Below are positions 42,171-52,006 of a stretch of DNA of 64,000 bases, one piece after another. A program made the translations under genes and the position numbers. The notes under the pieces were generated by a model, which searched no databases, had not been told where the DNA came from, and was given only the letters and a program-made list of their open reading frames with translations. Source of the stretch: Erwinia tasmaniensis Et1/99 (GTDB lineage Bacteria > Pseudomonadota > Gammaproteobacteria > Enterobacterales > Enterobacteriaceae). Where the stretch lies: NCBI RefSeq assembly GCF_000026185.1, contig NC_010694.1, positions 2,418,001-2,482,000 of the forward strand, given 5' to 3'. Positions within the stretch are counted from its first letter, which is position 1; each line of letters starts with the position of its first letter.

Positions 42171-42434
42171 ATGTTTGCAGTCATTTTTGGTCGCCCAGCC
42201 TGCCCTTATTGTGTCCGTGCTAAAGAGCTTGCCGAGAAGCTGACCGAAGAGCGCGAAGACTTCAATTTCCGTTATATCGATATTCATGCTGAAGGTATTA
42301 CAAAGGCCGACCTGGAAAAAACCGTTGGCAAACCGGTTGAGACCGTTCCACAGATTTTCCTCGATCAGAACCACATCGGTGGTTGTACTGAATTTGAAGC
42401 CTACGCGAAAGAAAATCTGGGCCTTTTCCAGTAA
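42171..42434 (+). CDS. grxA: Glutaredoxin 1
   Basis: The 87-residue glutaredoxin reduces disulfides with glutathione and serves ribonucleotide reductase. Active site CPYC is at about residues 11-14, the cis-proline in TVPQIF and the glutathione-binding GG in HIGGCTEF. It is divergent from ybjC-nfsA. OxyR control is known in E. coli; I could not pick out a convincing OxyR site here. In E. coli ybjM comes next; here it is absent. Confidence 0.98.
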   Translation: MFAVIFGRPACPYCVRAKELAEKLTEEREDFNFRYIDIHAEGITKADLEKTVGKPVETVPQIFLDQNHIGGCTEFEAYAKENLGLFQ

Positions 42435-42775
42435 TTTATGACGGTGACAGGCGCTGTGTGCCTACGCAGCGCCAGTCACCGTCACGCCGCGCCCTCTGCT
42501 CTGTTTCCCTTCCCTCTCACTCATCGTGACGGCCTATTCCCTCACTCCGCATACCTACTTGGTAGGCACGTCGGATTTAAAATAAAGCACGGGCAATAAA
42601 AAATAACTATGCCGCGAGGTGGCTGTCTAACCCGGTAACGATTAAAGTAGTAGGCGTTTGCATTGAGCCTGCCCATAGCGCTGTCCACCTGTCGCCTGAA
42701 AGGCAGCATCACCGGGTTAAATTTAGCGTACATACCCTTTCCATCATCATTTTATTCGTCAACAAGAAGTGACTT
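42435..42775. other. Intergenic region between grxA and ybjL
   Basis: The left end holds a long hairpin after grxA. The remaining 290 bases have no open frame with protein character, and E. coli ybjM is missing. The ybjL promoter should lie here, but no clear hexamers stand out. Confidence 0.45.
42439..42484 (+). terminator. Long hairpin after grxA
   Basis: TGACGGTGAC (42439-42448) pairs perfectly with GTCACCGTCA (42475-42484). After a single A-A mismatch, GGCGCTG (42450-42456) pairs with CAGCGCC (42467-42473). That is a 17-pair stem starting four bases after the grxA stop. There is no T-run, so it may end transcription with Rho's help or shield the 3' end. Confidence 0.65.
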
Positions 42776-44464
42776 GTGAATATAAACGTTGCAGATTTGT
42801 TAATTGGAAATCACATTCTGTTATTATTCGTCGTATTGGCATTGGGGTTATGTTTAGGCAAACTCCGGTTAGGTTCTGTTCAACTCGGTAATTCTATTGG
42901 CGTTTTAGTCGTCTCTTTACTTCTCGGCCAACAGCACTTCTCAATTAACACTGACGCCCTCAACCTGGGCTTTATGTTATTTATTTTCTGCGTGGGCGTG
43001 GAAGCCGGCCCCAACTTCTTTTCTATTTTCTTCCGCGATGGCAAAAACTATTTGATGCTGGCGATAGTGATGGTCAGTAGCGCGATGGTGCTGGCCTTGG
43101 GGCTGGGCAAGCTGTTTGGCTGGGATATCGGCCTGACGGCCGGAATGCTGGCCGGATCGATGACCTCCACTCCGGTGCTGGTTGGCGCGGGCGATACCCT
43201 GCGCCAAACCCTGACGGACGGCAAAAGTTTAAGTCTTGCCCAGGATCATCTTAGCCTGGGTTACGCGTTGACCTACCTGGTTGGCCTCGTCAGTTTAATT
43301 TTCGGCGCGCGCTACCTGCCGAAACTCCAGCATCAGGACCTGCCTACCAGCGCACAGCAAATTGCGCGCGAGCGCGGGCTTGACCCGGACAGTAAACGTA
43401 AAGTCTATCTGCCGGTGATCCGTGCCTATCGCGTAGGGCCGGAGCTGGTGGCCTGGAGCGATGGCAAAAATCTGCGCGAGCTGGGTATCTATCGCCAGAC
43501 CGGTTGTTATATCGAACGAATTCGCCGTAACGGCATTCTGGCAAGTCCGGATGGCGACGCGGTGTTACAGCCGGGTGACGAAATCTCGCTGGTCGGTTAC
43601 CCGGATGCCCATGCCCGGCTCGATCCCAGCTTCCGCAATGGCAAAGAGGTGTTCGACCGCGACCTGCTGGATATGCGCATCGTTAACGAAGAGATCGTGG
43701 TAAAGAATAACAATGCGGTAAACCGACGGCTAAGCCAGCTGAAGCTGACCGACCACGGCTGCTTCCTTAATCGGGTGATCCGCAGCCAGATTGAAATGCC
43801 AATTGATGAAAGCATCATTCTCAACAAAGGCGACGTGCTGCACATCAGCGGAGAAGCAAGGCGCGTGAAATCCGTTGCCGACCGTATCGGCTTTATTTCC
43901 ATACACAGCCAGGTCACCGACCTGCTGGCATTCTGCGCCTTCTTTATTCTCGGCCTGATGATCGGCATGATCACTTTCCAGTTCAGCAACTTCAATTTCG
44001 GCATCGGCAATGCGGCCGGACTGCTCTTCGCGGGGATTATGCTGGGCTTCCTGCGCGCCAACCATCCTACCTTTGGCTATATTCCTCAGGGCGCTCTGAC
44101 CATGGTGAAAGAGTTTGGGCTGATGGTGTTTATGGCCGGTGTCGGTTTAAGTGCCGGCAGCGGGATAACCAAAGGGCTGGGCGAAACCGGGCTGCTTATG
44201 CTGGGTGCGGGATTAATTGTCAGCCTGGTGCCGGTAGTGATCTGTTTTCTGTTTGGTGCCTGGGTGCTAAAAATGAATCGCGCCCTGCTCTTTGGCGCGA
44301 TCATGGGCGCACGAACCTGTGCTCCGGCGATGGAGATCATCAGCGATACCGCACGCAGTAACATCCCGGCACTTGGTTATGCGGGAACCTACGCGATTGC
44401 TAACGTATTACTCACCCTGGCAGGCACGCTGATCGTCATCATCTGGCCCATCCTGGGGGGATAA
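42776..44464 (+). CDS. ybjL: Putative AAE-family anion permease YbjL
   Basis: The 562-residue membrane protein is collinear with E. coli YbjL (561). It belongs to the aspartate:alanine exchanger (AAE) family, with two five-to-six-helix permease halves flanking two TrkA-C (RCK_C) domains at about 200-375. Family motifs [11 protein letters not shown] in the first half and [12 protein letters not shown] in the second are present. The start is GTG, with GAAGTGA upstream; E. coli also begins MNIN. The substrate is unknown. Confidence 0.95.
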   Translation: MNINVADLLIGNHILLLFVVLALGLCLGKLRLGSVQLGNSIGVLVVSLLLGQQHFSINTDALNLGFMLFIFCVGVEAGPNFFSIFFRDGKNYLMLAIVMVSSAMVLALGLGKLFGWDIGLTAGMLAGSMTSTPVLVGAGDTLRQTLTDGKSLSLAQDHLSLGYALTYLVGLVSLIFGARYLPKLQHQDLPTSAQQIARERGLDPDSKRKVYLPVIRAYRVGPELVAWSDGKNLRELGIYRQTGCYIERIRRNGILASPDGDAVLQPGDEISLVGYPDAHARLDPSFRNGKEVFDRDLLDMRIVNEEIVVKNNNAVNRRLSQLKLTDHGCFLNRVIRSQIEMPIDESIILNKGDVLHISGEARRVKSVADRIGFISIHSQVTDLLAFCAFFILGLMIGMITFQFSNFNFGIGNAAGLLFAGIMLGFLRANHPTFGYIPQGALTMVKEFGLMVFMAGVGLSAGSGITKGLGETGLLMLGAGLIVSLVPVVICFLFGAWVLKMNRALLFGAIMGARTCAPAMEIISDTARSNIPALGYAGTYAIANVLLTLAGTLIVIIWPILGG

Positions 44465-44554
44465 AAAATAATCTTATTCCACACAGAACTTTCTTTTGGC
44501 GCTGAAGTCTTAATTAGTGCCACTGCTTTTCTTTGAAATTCCCGTATTGAGGAG

Positions 44555-44585
44555 CCCGTTAATTTACTGATTAACGGGTTTTTTT
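44555..44585 (+). terminator. Rho-independent terminator of ybjL
   Basis: A perfect 9-bp stem (CCCGTTAAT and ATTAACGGG) with a six-base loop is followed by seven T residues, about 90 bases after the ybjL stop. Confidence 0.92.
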
Positions 44586-44691
44586 CATTGTTATTCTGCC
44601 CTGCCTGTTCCCGTATCGCCCCCTACTCTTAATGTTTCCTTAAGCGCTGCCCTGCACAATAGCATCATATTTTTCAGGCAGTCGAAATGAC

Positions 44692-45471
44692 ATGAAACCA
44701 TCAGTTAACCTAAATATTAGCCAAACGACCCGTCACATTAGGCGCGATCCCCTTTACCCGCTGACAGCACGCTTTTATCTTAAGCAGTTCGTGCTACTGG
44801 TACTTACAGCCCTGTTTTTTATCTGGCTGTCGCGCGACGAGAGCTGGGATATGGCGCTGACCCGCCTTTGGTTCGACCCGGTAAACCATCAGTTTCCATG
44901 GAAGGATAATCGCTGGCTGGATGTGATTAATCACCGCCTGCTGAAAGATCTGGTGATTGGCGGCGGCGTCCTGCTGCTGCTGGCGGGCCTGCTACGTCGC
45001 CAGGCCCGATGGGTGCTGGTCGCACTGATGATGGGGATTGGCCCGCTGGTCGTCGGAATATTGAAGTCGGGCAGCACCCATTCCTGCCCGTGGGACCTGG
45101 TCCAGTTCGGCGGCGAGGCCGTTTCTTATCCGCTTTTCGGCACCGTTCCTGCTAACAGCGGGCCGGGACACTGCTTCCCCGGCGGGCACGCCTCCAGCGG
45201 ATTTAGCGCGATGGCGCTGTTTTTTTTGTTCTACCCACGTTGGCCACGTCTTGCCCTCTTGTACTGGTGGATAGCGGTCGCGGTCGGTCTGGCGATGGGT
45301 TTTGGTCAGATGATGCGCGGCGCGCATTTTCTTTCACATAATTTGTGGGCGGCATGGTGGGTATGGTTAACACAATGCGTCACTTTCGGCTGCGTCACGC
45401 TGCTGTTTAAAAGAAGAAGAGGAATTGATCATGATGGAAGCGCTAAACCAGTCGATGTTTCTCAGCATTAA
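44692..45471 (+). CDS. PAP2-superfamily membrane phosphatase (COG3907 type)
   Basis: The 259-residue protein has about six hydrophobic helices and variant PAP2 motifs: KSGSTHSCPWDL (motif 1), CFPGGHASSG (motif 2, with GGH instead of SGH) and RGAHFLSHNLWA (motif 3, lacking the usual aspartate). This pattern is typical of the membrane-associated PAP2 group that dephosphorylates lipid phosphates. The exact substrate cannot be told. The 3' end overlaps ybjG by 41 bases, so two lipid phosphatases are probably made together. E. coli has no such gene at this place. Confidence 0.8.
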   Translation: MKPSVNLNISQTTRHIRRDPLYPLTARFYLKQFVLLVLTALFFIWLSRDESWDMALTRLWFDPVNHQFPWKDNRWLDVINHRLLKDLVIGGGVLLLLAGLLRRQARWVLVALMMGIGPLVVGILKSGSTHSCPWDLVQFGGEAVSYPLFGTVPANSGPGHCFPGGHASSGFSAMALFFLFYPRWPRLALLYWWIAVAVGLAMGFGQMMRGAHFLSHNLWAAWWVWLTQCVTFGCVTLLFKRRRGIDHDGSAKPVDVSQH

Positions 45472-46039
45472 CGCCGGTGCTGAGCCTCCCGGCTGGCTGA
45501 TCGGGCTGGCCACGTTCTGCGCACGCTACCTTATCGCCGTCGTGCCGTTACTGATTATTGGCCTCTGGCTGTGGGGCCCGCGCAATCAGTTAACCGCGCA
45601 GCGCGTACTGGTGGCGAAAACTGGCATAGCGTTGCTGTATGCACTGTCAATCGCATGGTGCCTGGCACAGCTGTTCCCGCATTCGCGTCCTTTCGCTGTC
45701 GGCATTGGCCATCAGCTGTTAGCACACGCGCCGGATGGTTCTTACCCCAGCGATCATGGCACGGTGATCTTCACCTTTGCGATTGCCTTTATCAGCTGGC
45801 ATCGGGTCGGGTCGGGCATGGTACTGATGCTGGCCGGAGTACTCATCGCCTGGTCTCGCGTATATCTGGGCATACACTGGCCGTTGGATATGCTGGGCGC
45901 TGTGCTTGTCGGGATGCTCTCATGTCTGTTTGCGCAAATCGTCTGGCCGTTTTTTGGATCGCGTCTTCTTCAATTCCTTTCATCCCTGTACCGTACCCTC
46001 TTTGCTTTTCCTATTAGTAAAGGCTGGGTGCGGGGCTAA
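45431..46039 (+). CDS. ybjG: Undecaprenyl-diphosphate phosphatase YbjG (PAP2 family)
   Basis: The 202-residue membrane enzyme recycles the C55 lipid carrier by removing a phosphate from undecaprenyl diphosphate at the periplasmic face. PAP2 motifs are K-x-HSRPF (about 70-93), YPSDHGT (about 106-112) and SRVYLGIHWPLDM (about 143-155). It aligns with E. coli YbjG (198). I chose the ATG with GAGGAA upstream; a TTG two codons before and an ATG one codon after are alternatives. It starts within the preceding PAP2 gene. Confidence 0.92.
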   Translation: MMEALNQSMFLSINAGAEPPGWLIGLATFCARYLIAVVPLLIIGLWLWGPRNQLTAQRVLVAKTGIALLYALSIAWCLAQLFPHSRPFAVGIGHQLLAHAPDGSYPSDHGTVIFTFAIAFISWHRVGSGMVLMLAGVLIAWSRVYLGIHWPLDMLGAVLVGMLSCLFAQIVWPFFGSRLLQFLSSLYRTLFAFPISKGWVRG

Positions 46040-46046
46040 TTGAGAA

Positions 46047-46070
46047 CAGGGTCTGAATATTCAGACCCTG
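46047..46070. repeat. Perfect 24-bp palindrome after ybjG
   Basis: CAGGGTCTGAAT is followed immediately by its exact reverse complement ATTCAGACCCTG. It lies seven bases after the ybjG stop. As RNA it would form a tight hairpin, but no T-run follows; as DNA it could be a dimeric operator. The function is undecided. Confidence 0.7.
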
Positions 46071-46405
46071 AAATCGATCGTCATCCAGCCCAGAACATTC
46101 TTGTCATATCCTGAAATCCACTCTTCTGGGCGGCTTAATTGCGCAAACAATCCTGTTCTACAGGTTATTAATTTCTCTATTTGCGCAACTGATTAAATAC
46201 CCGGCAACCCCTGCGTCATCTTGATTATGAATTGATAAATATCAATATTTTATTACATTATAATAATTAATCGATGAGATAATATTTTTCAACATCGCGG
46301 AATAATAAATAATCAGTGCAATCATCTGCGTAGAAATAACCAATTGGCAGAAATAGCCAAAAATGTGGCTTCATTTAGATGGCAATACTAAAAAGGTGCC
46401 GGAAG

Positions 46406-46421
46406 TGTGATTGCGATCACC
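46406..46421. promoter_or_regulatory. CRP-binding site upstream of sdaC
   Basis: TGTGATTGCGATCACC matches the CRP consensus TGTGA-N6-TCACA with one mismatch and is nearly symmetric. It lies about 160 bases before the sdaC start. CRP activation of sdaC is known in E. coli; this site is read here. Confidence 0.7.
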
Positions 46422-46581
46422 GGAGATTAATCATTGAGTGCTTTCTTCTATTTCGTCTGGTGGTAGAGTGTGCGCCATAAAATCACAGAGAATAATTAAA
46501 TCCGACATCAGGCAGTCAATTACGCTGTAATGGGTAGCCTGGGATTGCATTAATTTATCATGCTTTAATACTGGAGAATTT

Positions 46582-47865
46582 ATGGATACATCCCAAACGG
46601 CGGCGCTCACCCCCGAGTCAGCGCAGGATGACGGCCAATGGCGTAAAAGCGACACCATGTGGATGCTGGGCCTGTATGGCACTGCCATCGGTGCCGGCGT
46701 ATTGTTTCTGCCGATTAATGCCGGTATCGGTGGGCTGATCCCACTGGTGATAATGGCGCTGCTCGCCTTTCCAATGACCTTTTTTGCTCACCGTGGCCTG
46801 TGCCGCTTTGTGCTCTCCGGGCGTAAACCCGGTGAAGATATTACCGAGGTGGTCGAAGAGCACTTTGGCACCGGCGCCGGTAAGCTTATTACCCTGCTCT
46901 ACTTCTTTGCTATCTATCCCATCCTGCTGGTGTACAGCGTTGCCATTACCAATACCGTCGAAAGCTTTATGACCCATCAGCTACATATGCAGCCCCCGCC
47001 GCGTGTGCTGCTGTCGCTGATCCTGATCGTTGGCCTGATGACCATTGTGCGTTTCGGCAAAGAGATTATCGTGAAGACCATGAGCGTACTGGTCTATCCG
47101 TTTGTGCTGGTGCTGATGCTGTTGGCGCTGTATCTGATCCCACACTGGAGCAGCGCGATTTTTGACAACGTCAGCCTGGAAGGCAGCGGTAAAGGGCTGA
47201 TGATGACCCTGTGGCTGGCCATCCCGGTGATGGTATTCTCCTTCAACCACTCGCCAATTATTTCCGCATTCGCCGTCGCCAAACGTGAAGAGTACGGTGA
47301 TAAGGCGGAACCCAAGTGCTCAAGCATTCTGGCGCGCAGCCATATCATGATGGTTGTCACGGTCATGTTCTTCGTCTTCAGCTGCGTGCTTAGCCTGTCG
47401 CCAGAGAACTTGGCAGAAGCCAAATCACAGAACATTTCCATTCTGTCTTACCTGGCAAACCATTTTGACACGCCGCTGATGGCGTGGCTCGCCCCGATTA
47501 TCGCCATCGTGGCGATCACTAAATCCTTCCTCGGGCACTATCTCGGCGCGCGTGAAGGATTTAACGGCACGGTAAATAAAATGCTGCGTAGCCGTGGTAA
47601 AACCATTGCCGAACACAAACTGAATCGTTTTACCGCCATGTTTATGCTGGTGACGACCTGGATTGTGGCAACGCTTGACCCGAGCATTCTCGGTCTGATC
47701 GAAAGTCTGGGCGGGCCGATTATCGCCGTGCTGCTGTTCCTGATGCCGATGTACGCGATTAACAAGGTCCCGGCTATGCGCAAATACAGCGGAAAACTCA
47801 GCAATGTGTTTGTTGTCATCGTGGGACTGGTGGCGATTTCTGCCGTGGCCTGGAACCTGGTCTGA
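46582..47865 (+). CDS. sdaC: Serine/proton symporter SdaC
   Basis: The 427-residue inner-membrane transporter of the HAAAP family has eleven predicted helices and aligns end to end with E. coli SdaC (429). Conserved blocks: WMLGLYGTAIGAGVLFLPI, GEDITEVVEEHFG, FSFNHSPIISAFAVAKREEYGD and KSFLGHYLGAREGFNG. It imports serine with protons. In E. coli it is next to the serine deaminase sdaB; here it stands alone, with a CRP box upstream and no deaminase gene. Confidence 0.92.
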   Translation: MDTSQTAALTPESAQDDGQWRKSDTMWMLGLYGTAIGAGVLFLPINAGIGGLIPLVIMALLAFPMTFFAHRGLCRFVLSGRKPGEDITEVVEEHFGTGAGKLITLLYFFAIYPILLVYSVAITNTVESFMTHQLHMQPPPRVLLSLILIVGLMTIVRFGKEIIVKTMSVLVYPFVLVLMLLALYLIPHWSSAIFDNVSLEGSGKGLMMTLWLAIPVMVFSFNHSPIISAFAVAKREEYGDKAEPKCSSILARSHIMMVVTVMFFVFSCVLSLSPENLAEAKSQNISILSYLANHFDTPLMAWLAPIIAIVAITKSFLGHYLGAREGFNGTVNKMLRSRGKTIAEHKLNRFTAMFMLVTTWIVATLDPSILGLIESLGGPIIAVLLFLMPMYAINKVPAMRKYSGKLSNVFVVIVGLVAISAVAWNLV

Positions 47866-47905
47866 TAGCCACACCCGACGGTGATAACCCTCCTTATCGC
47901 CGCAC

Positions 47906-47940
47906 GCCTGAAGACGGGGTGTTTCTCCCCGTCTTCAGGC
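47906..47940. terminator. Hairpin between convergent sdaC and dacC
   Basis: A perfect 14-bp stem (GCCTGAAGACGGGG and CCCCGTCTTCAGGC) with a seven-base loop stands in the 88-base gap between the two convergent genes. There is no T-run on either side, so it is best seen as a bidirectional barrier. Confidence 0.8.
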
Positions 47941-47953
47941 GCTCAACGGAGCA

Positions 47954-49162
47954 TCAGGAAAACCACTTGCCGAACCAGCCCTCCATCTTCATCATCACGA
48001 AATCCCAAATACGGCTAAATAATCCGCCCTGCGGCACCGCCTCCAGCACCACCAGCGGGCGCTGTTCAATGGACTGACCGTTCAGCTGAAAATCAATCGT
48101 TCCCACTACCTGATTTTTCACCAATGGCGCGGTCAGCTGCGGCTGGCTTAGCGTGAAGCTGGCTTTCAGGCCCTTGAACTGCCCGTGAGGAAGCGTGATC
48201 GCGGCATCCTGGGCAACACCGAGGCTCACCTCTTTGCGATCGCCGTACCAGACGCGCTGCGTGGCAAAAGCCTTACCCGCTTTGATTGGCGTCACGGTTT
48301 CAAAATTGCGCAGTCCCCAGGTGAGCAGCTTCTCGCTTTCGCGGAAGCGAACCGCATCGGTTGCCGCCCCCAGTACCACGGAGATCATACGTCGATCGCC
48401 TTCGACAGCCGAGGCGACAAGGTTGTTTCCCGCACCCGAAGTATGCCCGGTTTTAATACCGTCAACCTGTAGGTTGCTACTCCAGAGCAGGCGGTTGCGA
48501 TTATGCTGACGGATATTATTGAAGGTGAACTCTTTTTCTTTATGCAGCGCGTACTCATCGGGCACATCGCGGATCAGCGCCTGACCAATCAGCGCCATAT
48601 CCCGCGCGGTGCTGAACTGCCCGTCGGCATCAAGCCCGTGCACGGTTTTAAAATGGGTATTTTTAAGCCCTAGCGTCTGCACATAATTGTTCATCAGGCC
48701 AACAAAGGCATCCTGACTGCCGGCGACATAGTCGGCCAGAGCGATGCTGGCATCGTTACCCGACTGGATAACGATACCCTTGTTAAGCTCCGATACCGCA
48801 ATACGGTCTCCCGGTTTAAGAAACATCAACGACGAGCCTTTTAGTACCGGGTTTCCGGTCGCCCAGGCATCATTGCCTACGGTCACCAGATCATCCTTAC
48901 CGATTTTACCCGCCTTCAGCGCCTGGCCAATGACATAACTGGACATCATTTTCGTCAGGCTGGCCGGATCGAGGCGCAGGTCGGCATTGGACTCGGCCAG
49001 CACTTTGCCACTGTGGAAGTCCATCAGAAACCAGGCTTTGGCATCAAGCTGTGGCGCAACGGGAGCATCTTGCGCCCATGCGCAGGAAACAGTGAGCAGG
49101 AGCAGTGAGGCGGTGCAGATCCGAGTTTGTACAGCGGAGGAGAGGAGCGTTTTTTTCTTCAT
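47954..49162 (-). CDS. dacC: D-alanyl-D-alanine carboxypeptidase DacC (PBP6)
   Basis: This 402-residue low-molecular-weight penicillin-binding protein trims the terminal D-Ala from peptidoglycan pentapeptides. The signal peptide is cleaved near AWA-QDAP. Catalytic motifs are SLTK (about residue 68), SGN in QSGNDAS and KTG in [10 protein letters not shown] beta-rich domain and a C-terminal amphipathic anchor ([17 protein letters not shown]) follow, as in PBP5 and PBP6. I chose the ATG at MKKKTLL; a TTG ten codons upstream is open. It most resembles E. coli DacC. Confidence 0.95.
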   Translation of the reverse strand: MKKKTLLSSAVQTRICTASLLLLTVSCAWAQDAPVAPQLDAKAWFLMDFHSGKVLAESNADLRLDPASLTKMMSSYVIGQALKAGKIGKDDLVTVGNDAWATGNPVLKGSSLMFLKPGDRIAVSELNKGIVIQSGNDASIALADYVAGSQDAFVGLMNNYVQTLGLKNTHFKTVHGLDADGQFSTARDMALIGQALIRDVPDEYALHKEKEFTFNNIRQHNRNRLLWSSNLQVDGIKTGHTSGAGNNLVASAVEGDRRMISVVLGAATDAVRFRESEKLLTWGLRNFETVTPIKAGKAFATQRVWYGDRKEVSLGVAQDAAITLPHGQFKGLKASFTLSQPQLTAPLVKNQVVGTIDFQLNGQSIEQRPLVVLEAVPQGGLFSRIWDFVMMKMEGWFGKWFS

Positions 49163-49435
49163 GGAGTTGCAGGTATCCCTCTGAAAGACCAAGATAATTG
49201 ACGCAGTGTCAGGTGATTAACCCATCTACACTAAGGTGTTCTTGTCCTAAAAAGAACCGCCTGATGGTAAAGTTTTCTCGTGTTTGTTCAATATATACGG
49301 AGCTTTCTGCCTGCCAGGCCCTTTAGCAGCAATAAGTTAGCGTCTTGAACGGCTTAATTCCGATTTTTTACCGGATGGGCAGGATGTCACAGAATTCAGC
49401 TAATCTGAATAAAACCACCCCGTGGAGTCGCAACG

Positions 49436-50086
49436 ATGGATTTAGCGCTGTTTGATCTCGATGAAACGCTGATTAGTGAGGACAGCACGGGTTTGTGGCT
49501 GCGCTGGCTGGTGTGGCAGGGCTTTGCGCCCGCCGCACTGCTGGAGCAGGAGCGCCTGCTGATGGCGCAATATTACCGCGGTTCACTCGCAATGGATGAG
49601 TATATGCACACCACCCTCTCTCCGCTGGCCGGTATGGCCATCACGACCGTTCAGAGCTGGATACGCCGTTTTATCCAGCGAGACATTCTGCCGCGCATTT
49701 ACCCCGCCGCCCACGAACGCCTGCGCTGGCATCAACAGCGTGGTGATACGGTGGTGATTATCTCCGCCAGCGGTGAGCATCTGGTTTCACCTATTGCTCA
49801 ACGGCTTGGCGCGCACGCAGCGCTGGCGATTGGCGTAGATATTGTTGACGATCGCTACAGCGGCAAGATTTACGGCACCATGACTTACCAGCAGGGTAAG
49901 GTCAGCAGGCTTAAAGAGTGGCTGGCATGCCGACAGCCGTTTGAGCAGATCTGGGCCTACAGTGACTCGGTAAACGATCTGCCGATGCTGGAGTACGCCG
50001 ATCGGGCCTGTGTGATTAACCCGGATAAGAAACTGGATCTGTTGGCACAACGGCGCGGCTGGGAAGTCTGCCGCTGGGTAAAATGA
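49436..50086 (+). CDS. HAD-IB family phosphatase
   Basis: The 216-residue HAD hydrolase is of the SerB-like IB subgroup. Motif I is LFDLDETLISEDS (about residues 5-17, with the DxDET nucleophile and acid), motif II is VVIISASGEH (about 104-113), and motif III/IV is YSDSVNDLPMLEYAD (about 176-190). The cap domain (about 20-85) is helical. Substrate unknown. The start has GGAG upstream. E. coli has other genes here (gstB, yliI, bssR, rimO), so this gene is specific to this lineage at this site. Confidence 0.85.
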   Translation: MDLALFDLDETLISEDSTGLWLRWLVWQGFAPAALLEQERLLMAQYYRGSLAMDEYMHTTLSPLAGMAITTVQSWIRRFIQRDILPRIYPAAHERLRWHQQRGDTVVIISASGEHLVSPIAQRLGAHAALAIGVDIVDDRYSGKIYGTMTYQQGKVSRLKEWLACRQPFEQIWAYSDSVNDLPMLEYADRACVINPDKKLDLLAQRRGWEVCRWVK

Positions 50087-50098
50087 TATTCAGACCGG

Positions 50099-50133
50099 CA
50101 GCGACGTCGGCACGGTGAATGCCGCTGTCGCTG
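50099..50133. terminator. Hairpin between the HAD gene and gsiD
   Basis: CAGCGAC and GTCGCTG flank an inner CGGC/GCCG stem with a small internal loop, in the gap between two convergent genes. It probably ends transcription from one or both sides; no clear T-run is present. Confidence 0.5.
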
Positions 50134-50160
50134 ATATTTGCCTCTCCGGCCTGCCCTGCT

Positions 50161-51066
50161 TCAGACTTTCAGTTTCGGGTCCAGCGCATCGCGTAAACCA
50201 TCGCCCAACAGATTGAAGGCCAGCACGGTAAGAAAAATCGCCAGGCTGGGGAAAATCGCCACGTGAGGGGCCAGCACCATATCCGCCTGCGCCTCATTCA
50301 GCATCGCGCCCCACTCTGGCGTCGGCGGCTGGGCCCCCAGTCCGAGAAACGACAGGCTGGCAGCAGAAATAATTGAAGTGCCAATGCGCATGGTAAAATA
50401 GACGACGATCGACGAAAGCGTCCCGGGCAGGATATGACGCATGATGATGGTGAAATCAGAGGCGCCAATACTGCGCGCTGACTCGATCCACGTCTGATGC
50501 TTCAGCACCAGCGTGTTACCGCGTACCAGCCGCGCAAAGGCTGGAATGCTGAAAATTGCCACCGCCAGGATCACGTTCGACATGCCGCTCCCCATCACCG
50601 CCACCACCGCAATGGCCAGCAGAATGCCGGGGAAGGCGAAAAGCACGTCACAAATACGCATAATCACCCGATCCCACCAGCCTTCATAATAGCCGGCCAG
50701 CAGCCCCAGCCCGCTGCCAATGACCGCCCCAACGGCGACGGAAAAAAATCCGGCTACCAGCGAAAGCCGGCTGCCTAACAGCACCCGGCTGAAGATATCG
50801 CGCCCCAGCGCATCGACGCCAAACCAGTGCAGCAGCGAAGGTCCCTCGTTCAGCCGATCGTAGTCAAAATAGTTTTCTGCATCGAAAGGCGCCAAATAAG
50901 GGGCAAAGAGCGCAATAAGGATCAACAGTGATACGAACATCGCCGCCACCATCGCCATATGCTGCTGCCGAAAACGACGACAGAACTCACGCCACGGCGT
51001 GCGAACCCGATCCGGGGAAACCTGAGGCAGCGAAGAGAGTAAGGCATTACGTCGCCAGTTAATCAT
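50161..51066 (-). CDS. gsiD: Glutathione ABC transporter permease GsiD
   Basis: The 301-residue DppC-type permease matches E. coli GsiD (303). An N-terminal OppC region ([18 protein letters not shown]) precedes six helices, with the EAA loop [21 protein letters not shown]. It is last of the iaaA-gsiABCD operon that imports reduced glutathione and related peptides. Confidence 0.95.
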   Translation of the reverse strand: MINWRRNALLSSLPQVSPDRVRTPWREFCRRFRQQHMAMVAAMFVSLLILIALFAPYLAPFDAENYFDYDRLNEGPSLLHWFGVDALGRDIFSRVLLGSRLSLVAGFFSVAVGAVIGSGLGLLAGYYEGWWDRVIMRICDVLFAFPGILLAIAVVAVMGSGMSNVILAVAIFSIPAFARLVRGNTLVLKHQTWIESARSIGASDFTIIMRHILPGTLSSIVVYFTMRIGTSIISAASLSFLGLGAQPPTPEWGAMLNEAQADMVLAPHVAIFPSLAIFLTVLAFNLLGDGLRDALDPKLKV

Positions 51067-51075
51067 CGTACATCC

Positions 51076-51996
51076 TTACTGGTAGCGAATGGCTGGATTG
51101 ATTGCTGCATACAGCATATCGACCAGCAGATTGATCAAAATAAATTCCAGCGAAAACAGCAGTACTTCGGCCTGGATCACCGGATAATCACGCATTGCTA
51201 CCGAATCCACCAGCAGCCGTCCCAGCCCCGGCCAGTTAAATACCACTTCAACCACGATAGAGCCGCCAAGCAGAAAACCAAACTGCAGGCCCATCATGGT
51301 CACTACCGGGATCATCGCATTACGCAAACCGTGTTTGACCATCACTACCGATTCCCGTACGCCTTTTGCCCTCGCGGTACGGATATAGTCTTCCTGGATC
51401 ACCTCAACAAATGAGGCGCGGGTAAAACGCGCCATCACCGCCGCTACCGCCGCGCCAAGCGTAATGGACGGTAAGATATAGTGCTGCCAGCTATCCGCTC
51501 CCACGGTTGGTAGCCAGCCAAGCTGAACGGAAAACACCTGCATCAGCAGGATACCCAGCGCAAAAGCGGGGAACGAAATGCCCGACACCGCCAGCGTCAT
51601 ACCCAGCCGATCGGGCCAGCGGTTGCGCCACACGGCGGAAACCACGCCGATGACCATCCCGAAGATCACTGACCACAGCATACTGCTCAGCGTCAGGCCC
51701 AGCGTGGGCAGGAAACGTTGAGCGATCTCCTCAGAAACCGGCCGTTTGGACACCATGGATACGCCTAAATCGCCCTGTAGTGCATGGGTGATATAGTGCC
51801 AAAACTGCTGCGGCAGCGGTAAATCCAGCCCCAGCTGCTGGCGCACCAGCGCCACAACTTCGGCATCGGCTTCGCGTCCGGCAATCAGTCGTGCCGGATC
51901 GCCCGGCAGCAGATGCACAAAAAGAAACACCAGCACGGCGACAATGAGCAGCGTGGGGATCAGCCCCAGTAGCCGTTTCAGAAAATAATTAAGCAT
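51076..51996 (-). CDS. gsiC: Glutathione ABC transporter permease GsiC
   Basis: The 306-residue DppB-type permease has the same length as E. coli GsiC. The start [17 protein letters not shown] is the usual first helix, [15 protein letters not shown] the periplasmic loop, and [22 protein letters not shown] the EAA loop. It pairs with GsiD, whose gene follows 9 bases later. Confidence 0.95.
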   Translation of the reverse strand: MLNYFLKRLLGLIPTLLIVAVLVFLFVHLLPGDPARLIAGREADAEVVALVRQQLGLDLPLPQQFWHYITHALQGDLGVSMVSKRPVSEEIAQRFLPTLGLTLSSMLWSVIFGMVIGVVSAVWRNRWPDRLGMTLAVSGISFPAFALGILLMQVFSVQLGWLPTVGADSWQHYILPSITLGAAVAAVMARFTRASFVEVIQEDYIRTARAKGVRESVVMVKHGLRNAMIPVVTMMGLQFGFLLGGSIVVEVVFNWPGLGRLLVDSVAMRDYPVIQAEVLLFSLEFILINLLVDMLYAAINPAIRYQ

Positions 51997-52006
51997 GTTA
52001 TACCCT

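Larger units (their letters stand above)
46040..46581. other. AT-rich intergenic region between ybjG and sdaC
   Basis: At 542 bases this is one of the longest gaps. The left end has a perfect 24-bp palindrome and the right part a CRP box. The middle (46190-46330) is strongly AT-rich with many AATA and TTAT runs. In E. coli mdfA, ybjH-K and deoR lie in this neighbourhood; none is present. No open frame here looks coding. Confidence 0.5.
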
